Part shown: one piece after another, positions 6,645-16,526 of the stretch
How positions within the stretch are numbered: position 1 is the stretch's first letter
How the letters are laid out: every line of letters starts with the position of its first letter
Source of the DNA: Acidobacteriota bacterium
GTDB taxonomy: Bacteria; Acidobacteriota; Terriglobia; Bryobacterales; Bryobacteraceae
Length of the DNA: 53,987 nt
Direction of reading: 5' to 3'
Assembly: GCA_003223115.1 (NCBI GenBank)
Contig: QHXW01000230.1
Span: 1 to 53,987, forward strand
The notes under the pieces: generated by a model
Seen by the model: only the letters and a program-made list of their open reading frames with translations
Told to the model about the DNA's origin: nothing
Databases searched by the model: none
Made by a program: the position numbers and the translations under genes

Positions 6645-9280
6645 AACGGATTCTCAACTTCGTCCGTCGTCGCCAACTGGACCGCGAACTCGCTCAAGAA
6701 GTTGAATCGCATCTAGAGGAAAAGGTCGCCGACCTGATGGAAGCCGGGATTCCCGAACAGGAGGCCCGTCAGAAAGCGCATCGGGAGTTCGGGAACGCGG
6801 TGCTCTACGCGGAAATTAGCCGCGAAGTGTGGGAATGGGTCTGGCTGGAAACACTGTTACAGGACTTGCGCTTCGGCGCGCGGATGCTGCGCAAGAATCC
6901 AGGCTTTACTGTGGTTGCCGCGACCACACTGGCGCTCGGGATCGCTGTCAATACGACGATCTTCAGCGTGGTCAGCGGGTGGTTGCTCAAGAAGCCGCCG
7001 GTGGCAGACCCGGATCGCGTGGTTATGGTGGTTTCCAATAATGCGCGTCGAGCGTTGGAGCGGATGCAGGTGCCGGCGGTCGATTTTCTGGCGTGGAAGG
7101 ATGCGAACCACGTGTTCGAAAGTCTGGCTGCCGCTGAGGGTTATCGCGACTTCAGCCTCAAGGGAACTGGGGAGCCGGAGCGGCTGTCGGGGATGCGAGT
7201 TACCCCGAATTACTTCGGGACGCTTGGGGTATCGGCGTTGCTGGGGCGCACATTCTCGCCAGGTGAAGATCAACCGGGCCACGATCACGTTGTGGTGCTG
7301 ACCCACGGCCTTTGGCAGCGACGGTTTGCATCCTCCCCCCACGTGATTGGACAGACGATAGCGCTCGATGGCGAGAAATATGTAGTCATCGGCGTTATGC
7401 CGGCTTCCTTCCGGCAAATGGAGTTCCTGCCCCAGGTATGGACGCCGCTGGTTCTCCCTTTTCAAGAGCTGGGCCCGAAGGCACGCGACGACCGTTCGTT
7501 GGTGCTTTTCGCCCGGCTGAAACCAGGCATTGGACTGAGGCAAGCTCGCGCCGAAATGGCTACGCTGGCGCTCCGCGCAGAGCAAAGTTACCCGGCATCC
7601 GAGAGAGGCTGGGGCGCGGATGTCATGACACTTCAGGAGTACACGATACAGCAAGACCACGTTCGGGCGGGGCTGACGTTGTTGATGACCGCCGTGGCGC
7701 TGGTTCTCGTGATCGCCTGCGCGAACATCGCGAATCTGCTGCTGGCACGAGCTGCCAAACGCCAGCAGGAGATCGCCATCCGCACTGCGCTGGGCGCGGG
7801 GCGCATGCGTGTGATTCGCCAACTGCTGGTTGAGAGCCTGTTCATCGCGCTGATCGGTGGGGGCGTCGGCCTGGTTTTGGCTTACTGGGGTATTGATTTG
7901 CTGCGCAGCATGCTCACCTTCAATGACTATATCGCCACTATGGCCGGCGACGTCCAGCTCGATCAACGCGTGTTGGCCTTCACGTGCCTGGTTTCTCTGG
8001 GCACGGCGTTAGCATTCGGACTGGTGCCGGCCATTCGGGTCTCAGCCAGCGATCCGCAGAGCACGCTGCGGCAGGGAGGCCGGACGGGCGACCTCCGGCG
8101 CGGTGGGGGGCGCAACGTGCTGGTAGGGGGCGAAATCGCGCTGGCTGTGGTCCTGGTGACTGCCGCGGGTCTGGTCATCAAGGCTACAGCCGAGGAACTG
8201 GGCGGCGATTATGGCTATGATCCCGGGCAGGTGTTGACGGCCCGCATCTCGTTGACGAATGCCCGATATCATGACCCGGCACGCCAGATCGCTTTCTTTG
8301 AAAGGGTGATCGACAAGTTACGGGGGCTGCCGGGAATCGAGGCCGCTGCGGTTGCCAACAACGTGCCGTTCAACGCGGGCAGGCGAACCTTCAGCATCCA
8401 GAGTCAACCGGTTTTGCAGGCGGCGGAACGGGAGAGGGCCAGATACTTTGCCGTCAGTCCCGACTACTTCCGCGTCCTGCGGATTCCGCTGATCCAGGGG
8501 CGTGCCTTCCACAGGTCCGATCACGCGCGTGCCCCACGGGTGGCCATCATCAACCGCGTGTTTGCGGAACGCTTTTTTGCAGGGCAGAACGCAATAGGGC
8601 GCTACATCAGCATTGACCGCGGTGAACCGGCAGAGCCGGTATGGAGTGAGATCGTGGGAATTGCTGGCAACATCAAGGCTTCTTATAACCGGAAAGAAGA
8701 AGATGCGCAGATGTATGAGCCTTATGCGCAGGCTCCTTCAGGGGAGATGCAGATTGCGGTGCGCGCATTCGGCGATGCGAATCTGCCGGCGCCTGCATTG
8801 CGGAGTGCCGTATCGTTTGTCGATCCCGATCAGCCCGTCGGCAGAGCGCTTACAATCTCACGCTTGATCGATGAACAGGATGGTGGCGACTATGTGTTCG
8901 ACACTTTGCTTGGAATCTTTGGCGCCATGGCGCTGGCGCTGGCGGCGGTGGGGATATATGGTGTCATCGCGTACTCGGTGGCACAGCGAACGCATGAGAT
9001 CGGGATTCGCATGGCGCTGGGGGCGCACGGCGGCGATGTTCTCCGGTCGGTGATGGGCAAGGGGCTGCTGCTCGCGCTGGTGAGCGCGGTTCTCGGTCTG
9101 CTGGCCGCGGCACCTCTGCCCAAAGTCTTCGCGGCGACGCTCGAGGGATTCCGCGTCCACAGCTTGGCGATCTTCATCTGTGTCCCTTTGCTGTTGTTGT
9201 TTGTGGTACTGGCGGCGATCTACGTTCCGGCATCGCGCGCGGCGCGGATCGATCCGATGGAGGCGCTGCGGTACGAGTAA
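6641..9280 (+). CDS. ADOP-type ABC permease (MacB/FtsX family)
   Basis: An 879-residue membrane protein of the acidobacterial duplicated orphan permease type. Residues 1-70 form the family's soluble helical start (FVRRRQLDRELAQEVESHLE). A first membrane helix (GFTVVAATTLALGIAVNTTI) is followed by a MacB-like periplasmic domain, an FtsX core with three helices (around residues 345-450), a second periplasmic domain, and a second FtsX core near the C-terminus ending in the usual IDPMEALRYE. No ATP-binding subunit is nearby; members of this family are usually orphans and their substrates are unknown. Translation is coupled to padR through the ATGA overlap. Confidence 0.92.
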   Translation: MKRILNFVRRRQLDRELAQEVESHLEEKVADLMEAGIPEQEARQKAHREFGNAVLYAEISREVWEWVWLETLLQDLRFGARMLRKNPGFTVVAATTLALGIAVNTTIFSVVSGWLLKKPPVADPDRVVMVVSNNARRALERMQVPAVDFLAWKDANHVFESLAAAEGYRDFSLKGTGEPERLSGMRVTPNYFGTLGVSALLGRTFSPGEDQPGHDHVVVLTHGLWQRRFASSPHVIGQTIALDGEKYVVIGVMPASFRQMEFLPQVWTPLVLPFQELGPKARDDRSLVLFARLKPGIGLRQARAEMATLALRAEQSYPASERGWGADVMTLQEYTIQQDHVRAGLTLLMTAVALVLVIACANIANLLLARAAKRQQEIAIRTALGAGRMRVIRQLLVESLFIALIGGGVGLVLAYWGIDLLRSMLTFNDYIATMAGDVQLDQRVLAFTCLVSLGTALAFGLVPAIRVSASDPQSTLRQGGRTGDLRRGGGRNVLVGGEIALAVVLVTAAGLVIKATAEELGGDYGYDPGQVLTARISLTNARYHDPARQIAFFERVIDKLRGLPGIEAAAVANNVPFNAGRRTFSIQSQPVLQAAERERARYFAVSPDYFRVLRIPLIQGRAFHRSDHARAPRVAIINRVFAERFFAGQNAIGRYISIDRGEPAEPVWSEIVGIAGNIKASYNRKEEDAQMYEPYAQAPSGEMQIAVRAFGDANLPAPALRSAVSFVDPDQPVGRALTISRLIDEQDGGDYVFDTLLGIFGAMALALAAVGIYGVIAYSVAQRTHEIGIRMALGAHGGDVLRSVMGKGLLLALVSAVLGLLAAAPLPKVFAATLEGFRVHSLAIFICVPLLLLFVVLAAIYVPASRAARIDPMEALRYE

Positions 9281-9451
9281 GGTTTCCAGCGAAGGTGCCA
9301 AACGGATTGCCTTTCGGCATATTCAGACTCATTTTCTTACATGCCGACGATCCATCCGCTAAATGGGCCAACTTCACAGAATGTCGACCTCAAGTCGCCG
9401 GAGCCGGGTCCTACGCTGTGAGGAGACCCTGCGAGGTGTATGCTCGGACAT

Positions 9452-10102
9452 ATGCTCGTCTACCGTCCATGCCTGTATGTGTTTGCGGCATCGCTGGTGC
9501 TGGCGTACGGTCAGGTTCCCGAAGAGGCTTCACTGTCATTGCTCGTGCAGATAGTCGACCTATCAGGACCGCTGAACGGCCAGACAAGAGATACGTTTCT
9601 GAAGAGTTCCGGCTTATCCGGGGAGCAGTTACACATCGTGTCTGATGCCCTTAGCCTAGTCCTCATCTCCAATCTTGAACAAAGCGCGGCGAGAATACGA
9701 AACCGGCCGGGCGCCGATTTCACCGGTTGGGCAAAGTTTCATTCGCTCCTGCAATCGATCGAACAGCAGATGAAGGTTCACCGCGGTATCTGCAATAACA
9801 ACTCCGTCGTTTACACTTTCGGAACGCTCTTGAGGGGCAATAGCTCGATGACCGGGATTGCTGTTGCCGATGGCTTCTACCCGGCCGGGCAGGGGCACCT
9901 CTATGCCGAAGCGAACTTGAGAAGCCCCGGCGGTCGAGAAATTACCGCACGATCACCCGCCGGTTCGAATCGCATTCATGCGGCTGCCATCGTAGCTCTT
10001 CAAATCCAAGACGAGGATGGGACCTATCAAAGCAGCTATAACTTTGGGGAACTCTGCGGAGAAGACAAAGTTCCTCGAATCTACTCCGATCATCAGAATT
10101 GA
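9452..10102 (+). CDS. Secreted protein of unknown function
   Basis: A 216-residue protein with a hydrophobic leader (LVYRPCLYVFAASLVLAYGQ), suggesting export; the Cys is not in a clear lipobox. The mature part has no motif I recognise. Repeated aspects are a helical N-terminal half (SGEQLHIVSDALSLVLISNL) and a beta-rich second half with three Cys. A start four codons earlier at 9440 is equally possible. It lies 170 bases after the ADOP gene on the same strand and may be transcribed with it, but codon use and spacing do not decide this. Confidence 0.5.
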   Translation: MLVYRPCLYVFAASLVLAYGQVPEEASLSLLVQIVDLSGPLNGQTRDTFLKSSGLSGEQLHIVSDALSLVLISNLEQSAARIRNRPGADFTGWAKFHSLLQSIEQQMKVHRGICNNNSVVYTFGTLLRGNSSMTGIAVADGFYPAGQGHLYAEANLRSPGGREITARSPAGSNRIHAAAIVALQIQDEDGTYQSSYNFGELCGEDKVPRIYSDHQN

Positions 10103-10581
10103 GCGCATTTGAAAGTTCGTGCGTCGTCGCTGCCTTACGAGTTGCTTTCTGCTATGCAACAGTTAGTCCATTCTGGCCGGGTCCGTCCGACGTGCGTCCG
10201 GCTTTTCCAGCACTAATCAGGCATCATGATCCGGCTTTGTGGAAGTTACGCCCGCGCGGTGGCGTCACCCAAACCGTAGAGGTGAGGTTTTCCCCTACCG
10301 CTCGCAGCGTTTCAAAACGATTTCCTTTTGACATTCCGCTGAGTCGAACCTTTAGATTAGGCTGGAATTTGTTGGACTTGAATGCGTGCCAAAAGGGCTC
10401 GCACAGGGTTTCTGCAAATCGCTGAATGTGATTCGGCTCTTGCGACGGATCAAAACAACAAAAGGCGTTCTCGAGGACTGAATCCGGATTGTTGGACGGT
10501 AGCGTGGACGAGCCGACATTACCAATTGAGGTGGGTACTTCGGCACTTCTCCGATAAAACTATACGTCCAGATGAACGTTA

Positions 10582-10631
10582 TTTGGGCAAGGTTCCGCGA
10601 CCGGCATTTGGGCAAGTTTCCGTGACCGGCG
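10582..10631 (+). repeat. 25-bp tandem repeat, two copies
   Basis: Copy 1 (10582-10606) and copy 2 (10607-10631) share TTTGGGCAAG and TTCCG.GACCGGC with three mismatches in 25. Multiple internal repeats of this kind are known at the ends of IS21-type elements; no transposase is left here. Confidence 0.65.
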
Positions 10632-10638
10632 TTTCACG
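10621..10638 (+). repeat. 18-bp repeat flanking the kinase gene, left copy
   Basis: CGTGACCGGCGTTTCACG occurs here and again at 13672-13689, in the same orientation, on the far side of the kinase gene. Similarity continues weakly beyond it (GACTGAT against GAGTGAT). It suggests both flanks descend from one IS end. Confidence 0.65.
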
Positions 10639-10840
10639 AGACTGATCCGGATTACTGGACGGCAGGCCCGTTCGCGAAACGCCATCGGCCAAACGGTTCT
10701 GACACCCGCCCCGCTCGTTCTTGGACGTGGGCGGGACTTATGCTGTGCGTCGCAATCAGTTGCTTGCAACCCTTGCAACCCAAGCGCTGTACTCATTTCT
10801 CGCGGTCCGGCGTTAGAATGAGTAGCACAGCAAAACAGCA

Positions 10841-13549
10841 ATGCCTCTTTCCACCGGCATGCGTCTCGGCCCTTACGAGATTCTGTCTGTTCTCGGCGCC
10901 GGAGGAATGGGCGAGGTCTATCGCGCGAAAGACACACGCCTCGACCGCACCGTCGCGATCAAGATTCTGCCAGAACATCTCTCCAGTAATCCGCAACGGC
11001 GCGAACGCTTTGAGCGCGAAGCCAAGGCCATTTCAAGCCTGAGCCATCCGCACATTTGCCCCCTCTACGACGTCGGTCACCAGGATGGTATCGATTTTCT
11101 GGTGATGGAACATCTGGACGGCGAGACATTGGCACATCGGCTCAAGAAAGGATCACTGCCACCGGAGCACCTGCTCCAGTGTGGTATCCAGATCACAGAT
11201 GCGCTCGATACCGCACACAAGCATGGCGTGATTCACCGCGATCTCAAGCCTAGCAACATTATGCTCACGAAGACGGGCGCGAAGCTGCTTGATTTCGGAC
11301 TGGCAAAGGTGCGTGCGGCGGGGGCTGCCGCAGGCGTGACGGCGCTGCCCACCCAAACCACGCCGCTAACCGGAGAAGGAACGATTCTGGGTACCCTGCA
11401 ATACATGGCCCCGGAGCAACTGGAGGGCGCAGAGGCCGACGCGCGCACGGATATTTACGCGTTCGGCGCGATGCTGTATGAGATGGCCACGGGCCGCAAA
11501 GCGTTTGAGGGCAAGAGCTCGGCCAGCTTGATTGCAGCGATCATGCGTAACGAACCTGCTCCCGTCGCGCAGTTCCAGCCCGCGGGGTTCGAGGGTCTTG
11601 ACCATATCATTCGGCGGTGTCTGGCGAAGGATCCCGATCTGCGGTGGCAATCGGTATCGGACGTCAAGCTCGAACTACAGTGGGTCGCCGGGGAGAAATC
11701 CCGACGGCCGGTGCCTGCGTCTCCGCGCCGAGGCCGCAAACTCGGATGGACCGCGCTGGGCGTTTTAGCTGTCACTACTACAGCGGGACTAGGATTCTGG
11801 TTGGGCCACGCCAAGGTGCCTAAGCCGCCCGAACTGCGCCACCTCACGTATTCAGGTCACGACCTCAATCCCGCCGCCTCGCCCGACGGCCAAAGCGTGG
11901 CCTTCAGGTCCGACCGCGACGGTCGGCAGCGAATTTGGCTGAAGGAATTGGCCAGAGGGGACGAGGTGGCAATTACCGAGGGACCTAGCGACGATTTCCC
12001 AAGGTTTTCGCCCGACGGCTCGATGATTTTGTTCACGCGCTACGTCGCTGGCCGATCCGCTATCTACCGGGCCACGGTTCTCGGTGGAGATGCCCGCAGG
12101 TTGGTGGACGCGGCCGAACTCGCTGACTGGTCCCCGGACGGTCGCAGTATTGTGTATTTCCAAACCAAGACTAACGACCGAAGAACTATTCGGAGTATCG
12201 AGCTTGCCGGGGCGGACGGAGCTCACAAGCGGCAAATCGCGCGCATCGAAAACCAGGGGCTGGACTGCCTCCGCTGGTCACCGGACGGCCGCACCATCGC
12301 CGGGTCGTATCACAGTGGGATCTCCGGGCTGCCCGCTTCCATATACCTAGTCGGAGTTGACGGAACGAATCCTCGTTCGATCTCCGCGCCACATGGAGGC
12401 TCGCACATCTCCTCGATAGCCTGGGCCGGCACCGGTACGGAGATGATCTATTCTCAAAGTTTGGGGGTCCTGCCCAGCCTGGTGGGTCGGGCCCGGCTCA
12501 TCCGACAGAACGTTGCCTCGGGCGCTACCGAACAAGCTTTGTTAATGCCCTATGAGAGTTCTGGCGTGGATATTCTAGGGTCTGGCCGGCTGGTCTTTGA
12601 CGCCAGCTCTCCTCGTATGAGTTTGCGGGAGGTCCGGTTAACGCCCGGAGGGAACGCAATCGAAGGCCGCTCTCTTACTCGCAGCGGCGACGGATTCAAG
12701 TTGGTCCTGGATGACAATTTGCGGGCCTCCGCCACCGAACGCCGATGGCTTACTCGCGGTGACAGCAACGACTGGCAGCCTGTATATTCACCTGACGGTG
12801 AGTGGGTGATGTTTACCTCCAACCGGAGCGGCAACCTTGACCTGTGGGAAATTTCTCCGAAAACAGGTGTGCTACGGCGCATTACCGAAGACCCGTCAGA
12901 CGACTGGGATCCGGGCTTTACACCTGACGGTAAGATCATTTGGGGCTCAAACCGCACTGGCAACCTCGAGATCTGGACCGCCGATGCAGACGGCGCCAAC
13001 GCCCGCCAAGTTACCCATGACGGCGCCGATGCTGAGAATCCCACGGCGACACGCGACGGCTGGATCGTGTACTCTTCTGGCAATCCCGCCAAACAGGGTG
13101 TCTGGAAAATCCGGCAGGACGGTTCGAAGGCTACTCGCCTTTACGCCGGCCCGGTCAGCGTGACCGAAGTCTCGCCGAACGGGCAATATGCCGCTTACAG
13201 AGACCTGCTCAACGAGGGTGCTCTGGCCTTTCTTCGCGTCTCCGATGGTACAGCGGTGCCTTTCCAGGCGGGGGATGCAGCTCTTCGGTCTCGCTGGATG
13301 CTGGGCGGCCGCGCGATCGCATTCCTGAGGCAGCACGAGAGAGGAGTTTTCGTTCAGGACTTCGTCCCCGGACGCGATACTACCAGAACCCGCCGCAAGC
13401 TGCCTGGATCCGAGGTGGACATGACGATCGGCTCCTTCGGCATCTCTCCGGACGGCTCCCGCATGACGATCGCCTACGTGGAGGAACAGCACAGCCTCAT
13501 GACGGCGGAGCAGGTTCCCGGCGTGCTGCTCGAGCGCAGGGCGAGGTGA
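10841..13549 (+). CDS. Membrane Ser/Thr protein kinase with PD40/TolB propeller
   Basis: A 902-residue receptor-like kinase. Residues 10-280 are a Hanks-type kinase: glycine loop GAGGMGEVY (19-27), VAIK Lys at 41, catalytic HRDLKPSN (132-139), DFGLA (151-155), APEQL. A basic patch (PRRGRK, about 295-300) precedes one membrane helix (301-322, LGWTALGVLAVTTTAGLGFW). The outer part, about 330-900, is a WD40-like/PD40 propeller with repeated SPDG motifs (AASPDGQSVAF, RFSPDGSMILF, DWSPDGRSIV, RWSPDGRTIAG, VYSPDGEWVMF). It would phosphorylate cytoplasmic proteins in response to a ligand bound outside. This pattern is greatly expanded in Acidobacteria. It is flanked by IS-like repeats, so may have been moved as a unit. 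Confidence 0.93.
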   Translation: MPLSTGMRLGPYEILSVLGAGGMGEVYRAKDTRLDRTVAIKILPEHLSSNPQRRERFEREAKAISSLSHPHICPLYDVGHQDGIDFLVMEHLDGETLAHRLKKGSLPPEHLLQCGIQITDALDTAHKHGVIHRDLKPSNIMLTKTGAKLLDFGLAKVRAAGAAAGVTALPTQTTPLTGEGTILGTLQYMAPEQLEGAEADARTDIYAFGAMLYEMATGRKAFEGKSSASLIAAIMRNEPAPVAQFQPAGFEGLDHIIRRCLAKDPDLRWQSVSDVKLELQWVAGEKSRRPVPASPRRGRKLGWTALGVLAVTTTAGLGFWLGHAKVPKPPELRHLTYSGHDLNPAASPDGQSVAFRSDRDGRQRIWLKELARGDEVAITEGPSDDFPRFSPDGSMILFTRYVAGRSAIYRATVLGGDARRLVDAAELADWSPDGRSIVYFQTKTNDRRTIRSIELAGADGAHKRQIARIENQGLDCLRWSPDGRTIAGSYHSGISGLPASIYLVGVDGTNPRSISAPHGGSHISSIAWAGTGTEMIYSQSLGVLPSLVGRARLIRQNVASGATEQALLMPYESSGVDILGSGRLVFDASSPRMSLREVRLTPGGNAIEGRSLTRSGDGFKLVLDDNLRASATERRWLTRGDSNDWQPVYSPDGEWVMFTSNRSGNLDLWEISPKTGVLRRITEDPSDDWDPGFTPDGKIIWGSNRTGNLEIWTADADGANARQVTHDGADAENPTATRDGWIVYSSGNPAKQGVWKIRQDGSKATRLYAGPVSVTEVSPNGQYAAYRDLLNEGALAFLRVSDGTAVPFQAGDAALRSRWMLGGRAIAFLRQHERGVFVQDFVPGRDTTRTRRKLPGSEVDMTIGSFGISPDGSRMTIAYVEEQHSLMTAEQVPGVLLERRAR

Positions 13550-13671
13550 AATCGAGGGCTCGCTGCGTTGCGATCCCTCGATCACACCAACGGAAGCCGG
13601 TGATTAATCCCCATGTAATGAAGAGCCCGGCGGCTGCTTATGAACGATTGACGTTGTGCACCTTGTCCGGA

Positions 13672-13689
13672 CGTGACCGGCGTTTCACG
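13672..13689 (+). repeat. 18-bp repeat flanking the kinase gene, right copy
   Basis: Identical to 10621-10638. It lies 120 bases after the kinase stop codon. Confidence 0.65.
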
Positions 13690-13946
13690 GGAGTGATTCA
13701 TTCCGAACCGGCACTCCGCGGCAGCTTCATAACTACCCTAACACCCCCGATGTGAGGCGCCGTCCGTCGGGCGACCGGCAATCGACCAGCTTGACCGGTG
13801 CGCGCCAGGCGCGTCATTGCAACGCGGCCGTGTCGACAGTGAAGCCGGTTGGGTTCGCTTTACGTATGCGGCTTGCGCGCAGGGCAAGCTCGCGGGCTTC
13901 TCGCTTCCGATGGAGCGGAGGAGCTGGCGGGTTTCTTTTTTTGAGT

Positions 13947-14719
<773 letters not shown>

Positions 14720-14839
14720 GCCTGCGTGCCCCTCAACGCCAAGAGTTTTCTCTTGTCCGCCATTCGAACCGCAGGAGTTGTTTGCACCTGAAAAATGAGC
14801 ATGGATCTATTCAAACTCACTGCGGATCTGGATCGCGTT

Positions 14840-15154
14840 CTAGCGGACCGATTGATCGCTCCGGTTAATCACTTCATCCAGCAACCTTTCTGCTGTTTGG
14901 CGCTTCAGCGGCGGCGCAGCTGTTGCCATCGCGAGCGCGTGTCCTTTGGCAGTCGCCTCCCAGTGATCCTCCGTAGTTGTGACCAACCCTTCGGCCTCAA
15001 ATTTCCGGAGTAACCCGCGAGCGTCCTCCCGATCCCAACCGAGAAGATGGGTAATCGTGCGGGGCCTGATGATAAATCCTGCGGCCCTTCGCATGAATCG
15101 CCGAACGTCTGTTGCCGGAATCCCTGCGATTAATTGGTTCTTTTCGAGTCGCAT
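14840..15154 (-). CDS. Winged-helix protein, probably truncated (nucleotidyltransferase-associated domain)
   Basis: A 104-residue protein with a helix-turn-helix (RTITHLLGWDREDARGLLRKFEAEGLV) and a short wing (TTTEDHWEATAKGHALAMATA), then KRQTAERLLDEVINR before an early stop. I know this layout as the N-terminal part of longer predicted nucleotidyltransferases, where the helix is followed by a catalytic domain. That domain is absent here; the DNA just beyond shows only short frames. It may be a truncated gene or an independent small regulator. It lies beside the excisionase-like gene, on the same strand, 25 bases downstream of it. Confidence 0.5.
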   Translation of the reverse strand: MRLEKNQLIAGIPATDVRRFMRRAAGFIIRPRTITHLLGWDREDARGLLRKFEAEGLVTTTEDHWEATAKGHALAMATAAPPLKRQTAERLLDEVINRSDQSVR

Positions 15155-15179
15155 GTCATAAACCTTTCACCAACCGTCA

Positions 15180-15425
15180 TCACTTTGGAACAGCGGCCAG
15201 TCGAAGATCGGGAGTGAAGGTGTGGCTTCTACGCTGGGCCTGGCGAGTGATGAAGTCTTCCACTTCCTCCCGGCGGAAGCGCAACAGTTTTCCGATTCGC
15301 ACCGAAGCAATCCGGGGTTCCTTAGTGGTCGCGTGATCCTGTACCCAGTCGACCGACACATCGAGCCATGAAGCCACCTCTCGAGGCGTCAGCAGCTTTT
15401 CAGCGGGGAGGTATTTTGTTTCCAT
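15180..15425 (-). CDS. Excisionase-like MerR/Xis helix-turn-helix protein
   Basis: An 81-residue protein with the winged-helix signature of excisionase-family proteins: KLLTPREVASWLDVSVDWVQ, then a loop, IGKLLRFRREEVEDFITRQ. GAGGG lies a few bases ahead of the ATG. These small proteins bend attachment-site DNA and bias an integrase towards excision. Its position, 125 bases from the tRNA-Val attachment site and with an arm-like repeat in between, fits that role on the putative element. A general regulator of the same fold is the alternative. Confidence 0.8.
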   Translation of the reverse strand: METKYLPAEKLLTPREVASWLDVSVDWVQDHATTKEPRIASVRIGKLLRFRREEVEDFITRQAQRRSHTFTPDLRLAAVPK

Positions 15426-15484
15426 GCCCTCTTATAAACCAACGTCGAAATTTCGCCAAAAGTCTCGCCGGAATGAATGCCAGC

Positions 15485-15508
15485 GCGCTTATCGCAGCGA
15501 TATCGCAG
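15485..15508 (+). repeat. Arm-site-like direct repeat, right copy
   Basis: Identical to 2747-2770 over 24 bases, same orientation; 41 bases inside the tRNA-borne attachment repeat and ahead of the excisionase-like gene. Confidence 0.65.
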
Positions 15509-15549
15509 AGTGAGATTCTTGGGCCAATTTGCTAAGTGATTGAAAACAA

Positions 15550-15626
15550 TGGTGGGCCCGACAGAACTCGAATCTGTGACCTCTACCGTGTCAAGGTAGC
15601 GCTCTAACCAACTGAGCTACGGGCCC
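15550..15626 (-). tRNA. tRNA-Val (anticodon GAC)
   Basis: Read on the minus strand, a 7-bp acceptor stem pairs GGGCCCG with CGGGCCC, the D-arm GCTC..GAGC is present, the anticodon stem is CTACC/GGTAG with loop TTGACAC (anticodon GAC, Val), the T-arm is ACAGA/TCTGT with loop TTCGAGT, and CCA is encoded. It is 77 bases. The 3' 52 bases (15550-15601) are duplicated at 2626-2677. It is the probable integration site of the neighbouring element and remains intact. Confidence 0.97.
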
Positions 15627-15737
15627 AATCAAGGCGGGTATGCGGGAATTATAACATGCAGATTCGCCGGAACTTTCTGGCGTGAGTCGACGATTTTGCA
15701 CCCTGCGTCGACGCCGCGCTGTGGTAGAAACGTCAGA

Positions 15738-16526
15738 ATGCCTCTCGACTTCGCTGGAAAAACAGCCATCGTCACTGGCGGCGCAAATGGCATCGGACTT
15801 GCCGCGGCGCGCGTTCTGGCTGCCGGTGGCGCGAAGGTCTGGATTTTCGATCTGGAGCGCGAGCGCCCCGCCGAAGTTGCCGCTTCACTTAGGGGCCAAG
15901 CTTCGATTGTCGACGTCACCATCCGCGCCTCGATCGACGCCGCGTTTGAGAAGTCCGGGCCGCCGGACATCGTCGTGGCCAATGCCGGCATGGGTTTGCC
16001 TGCTACCTTCGACGCTACATCGATCGATCTCTGGAATCGCACTCTGGCCGTCAATCTCACCGGCATTTTTCTTACGGTGCAGGCGGCCGCAGCCCGTATG
16101 AAACCGCGTCGCCAGGGCGCCATCGTGATCACAGCATCCACGAATTCATTCGATGGCGAAGCTTCGCTGATCGCTTACAACGCGAGCAAGGCCGGCCTCC
16201 TGGGAATCCTGCATACCGCCGCGAACGAACTGGGCCCGTGGCAGATTCGGATCAACGCGGTTTGCCCGGGGCTGATCCGCACGCGCCTGACGGAGACCAG
16301 TTTCTCAAAACCGCAGGTCTTGAAGGAGTATTTTCGCGATATTCCGCTGGGTCGCGGAGGAGAACCGGAAGAAGTCGCTAACACGATTGCGTTTCTCGCA
16401 TCGGACCAGGCCTCGTACATCACCGGTGCGACGTTGTTCGTGGATGGTGGTCAGATGGCCGCGAAATTTGGTACATGGACCGATGAAACGGCGGAGTTTT
16501 CCGAAGGTCTCTGGAAGCTGCGTTAG
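15738..16526 (+). CDS. Short-chain dehydrogenase/reductase (SDR)
   Basis: A 262-residue classical SDR: cofactor loop TGGANGIG (13-20), NAG (82-84), catalytic Ser in ITASTNS and YNASK (Tyr147, Lys151), NAVCPGLIRT, and the C-terminal FVDGGQMA. An Asp in FDLERER after strand 2 suggests NAD rather than NADP. The ATG at 15738 is chosen over an upstream in-frame start because the fold begins at DFAGKTAIVTGG. Substrate is not readable. Its stop codon overlaps that of the convergent DUF72 gene. Confidence 0.9.
   Translation: MPLDFAGKTAIVTGGANGIGLAAARVLAAGGAKVWIFDLERERPAEVAASLRGQASIVDVTIRASIDAAFEKSGPPDIVVANAGMGLPATFDATSIDLWNRTLAVNLTGIFLTVQAAAARMKPRRQGAIVITASTNSFDGEASLIAYNASKAGLLGILHTAANELGPWQIRINAVCPGLIRTRLTETSFSKPQVLKEYFRDIPLGRGGEPEEVANTIAFLASDQASYITGATLFVDGGQMAAKFGTWTDETAEFSEGLWKLR

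Larger units (their letters stand above)
10103..10840. other. Repeat-bearing intergenic region before the kinase
   Basis: No gene is recognised in these 740 bases. They hold local repeats that look like IS remains: a 25-base tandem pair at 10582-10631, a related pair of CTGA(A)TCCGGATT-containing segments near 10479 and 10642, and an 18-base match to DNA beyond the kinase gene. GACACCCGCCCCGCTCG-type GC-rich sequence follows; the kinase promoter should be near 10780-10830. Confidence 0.5.
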
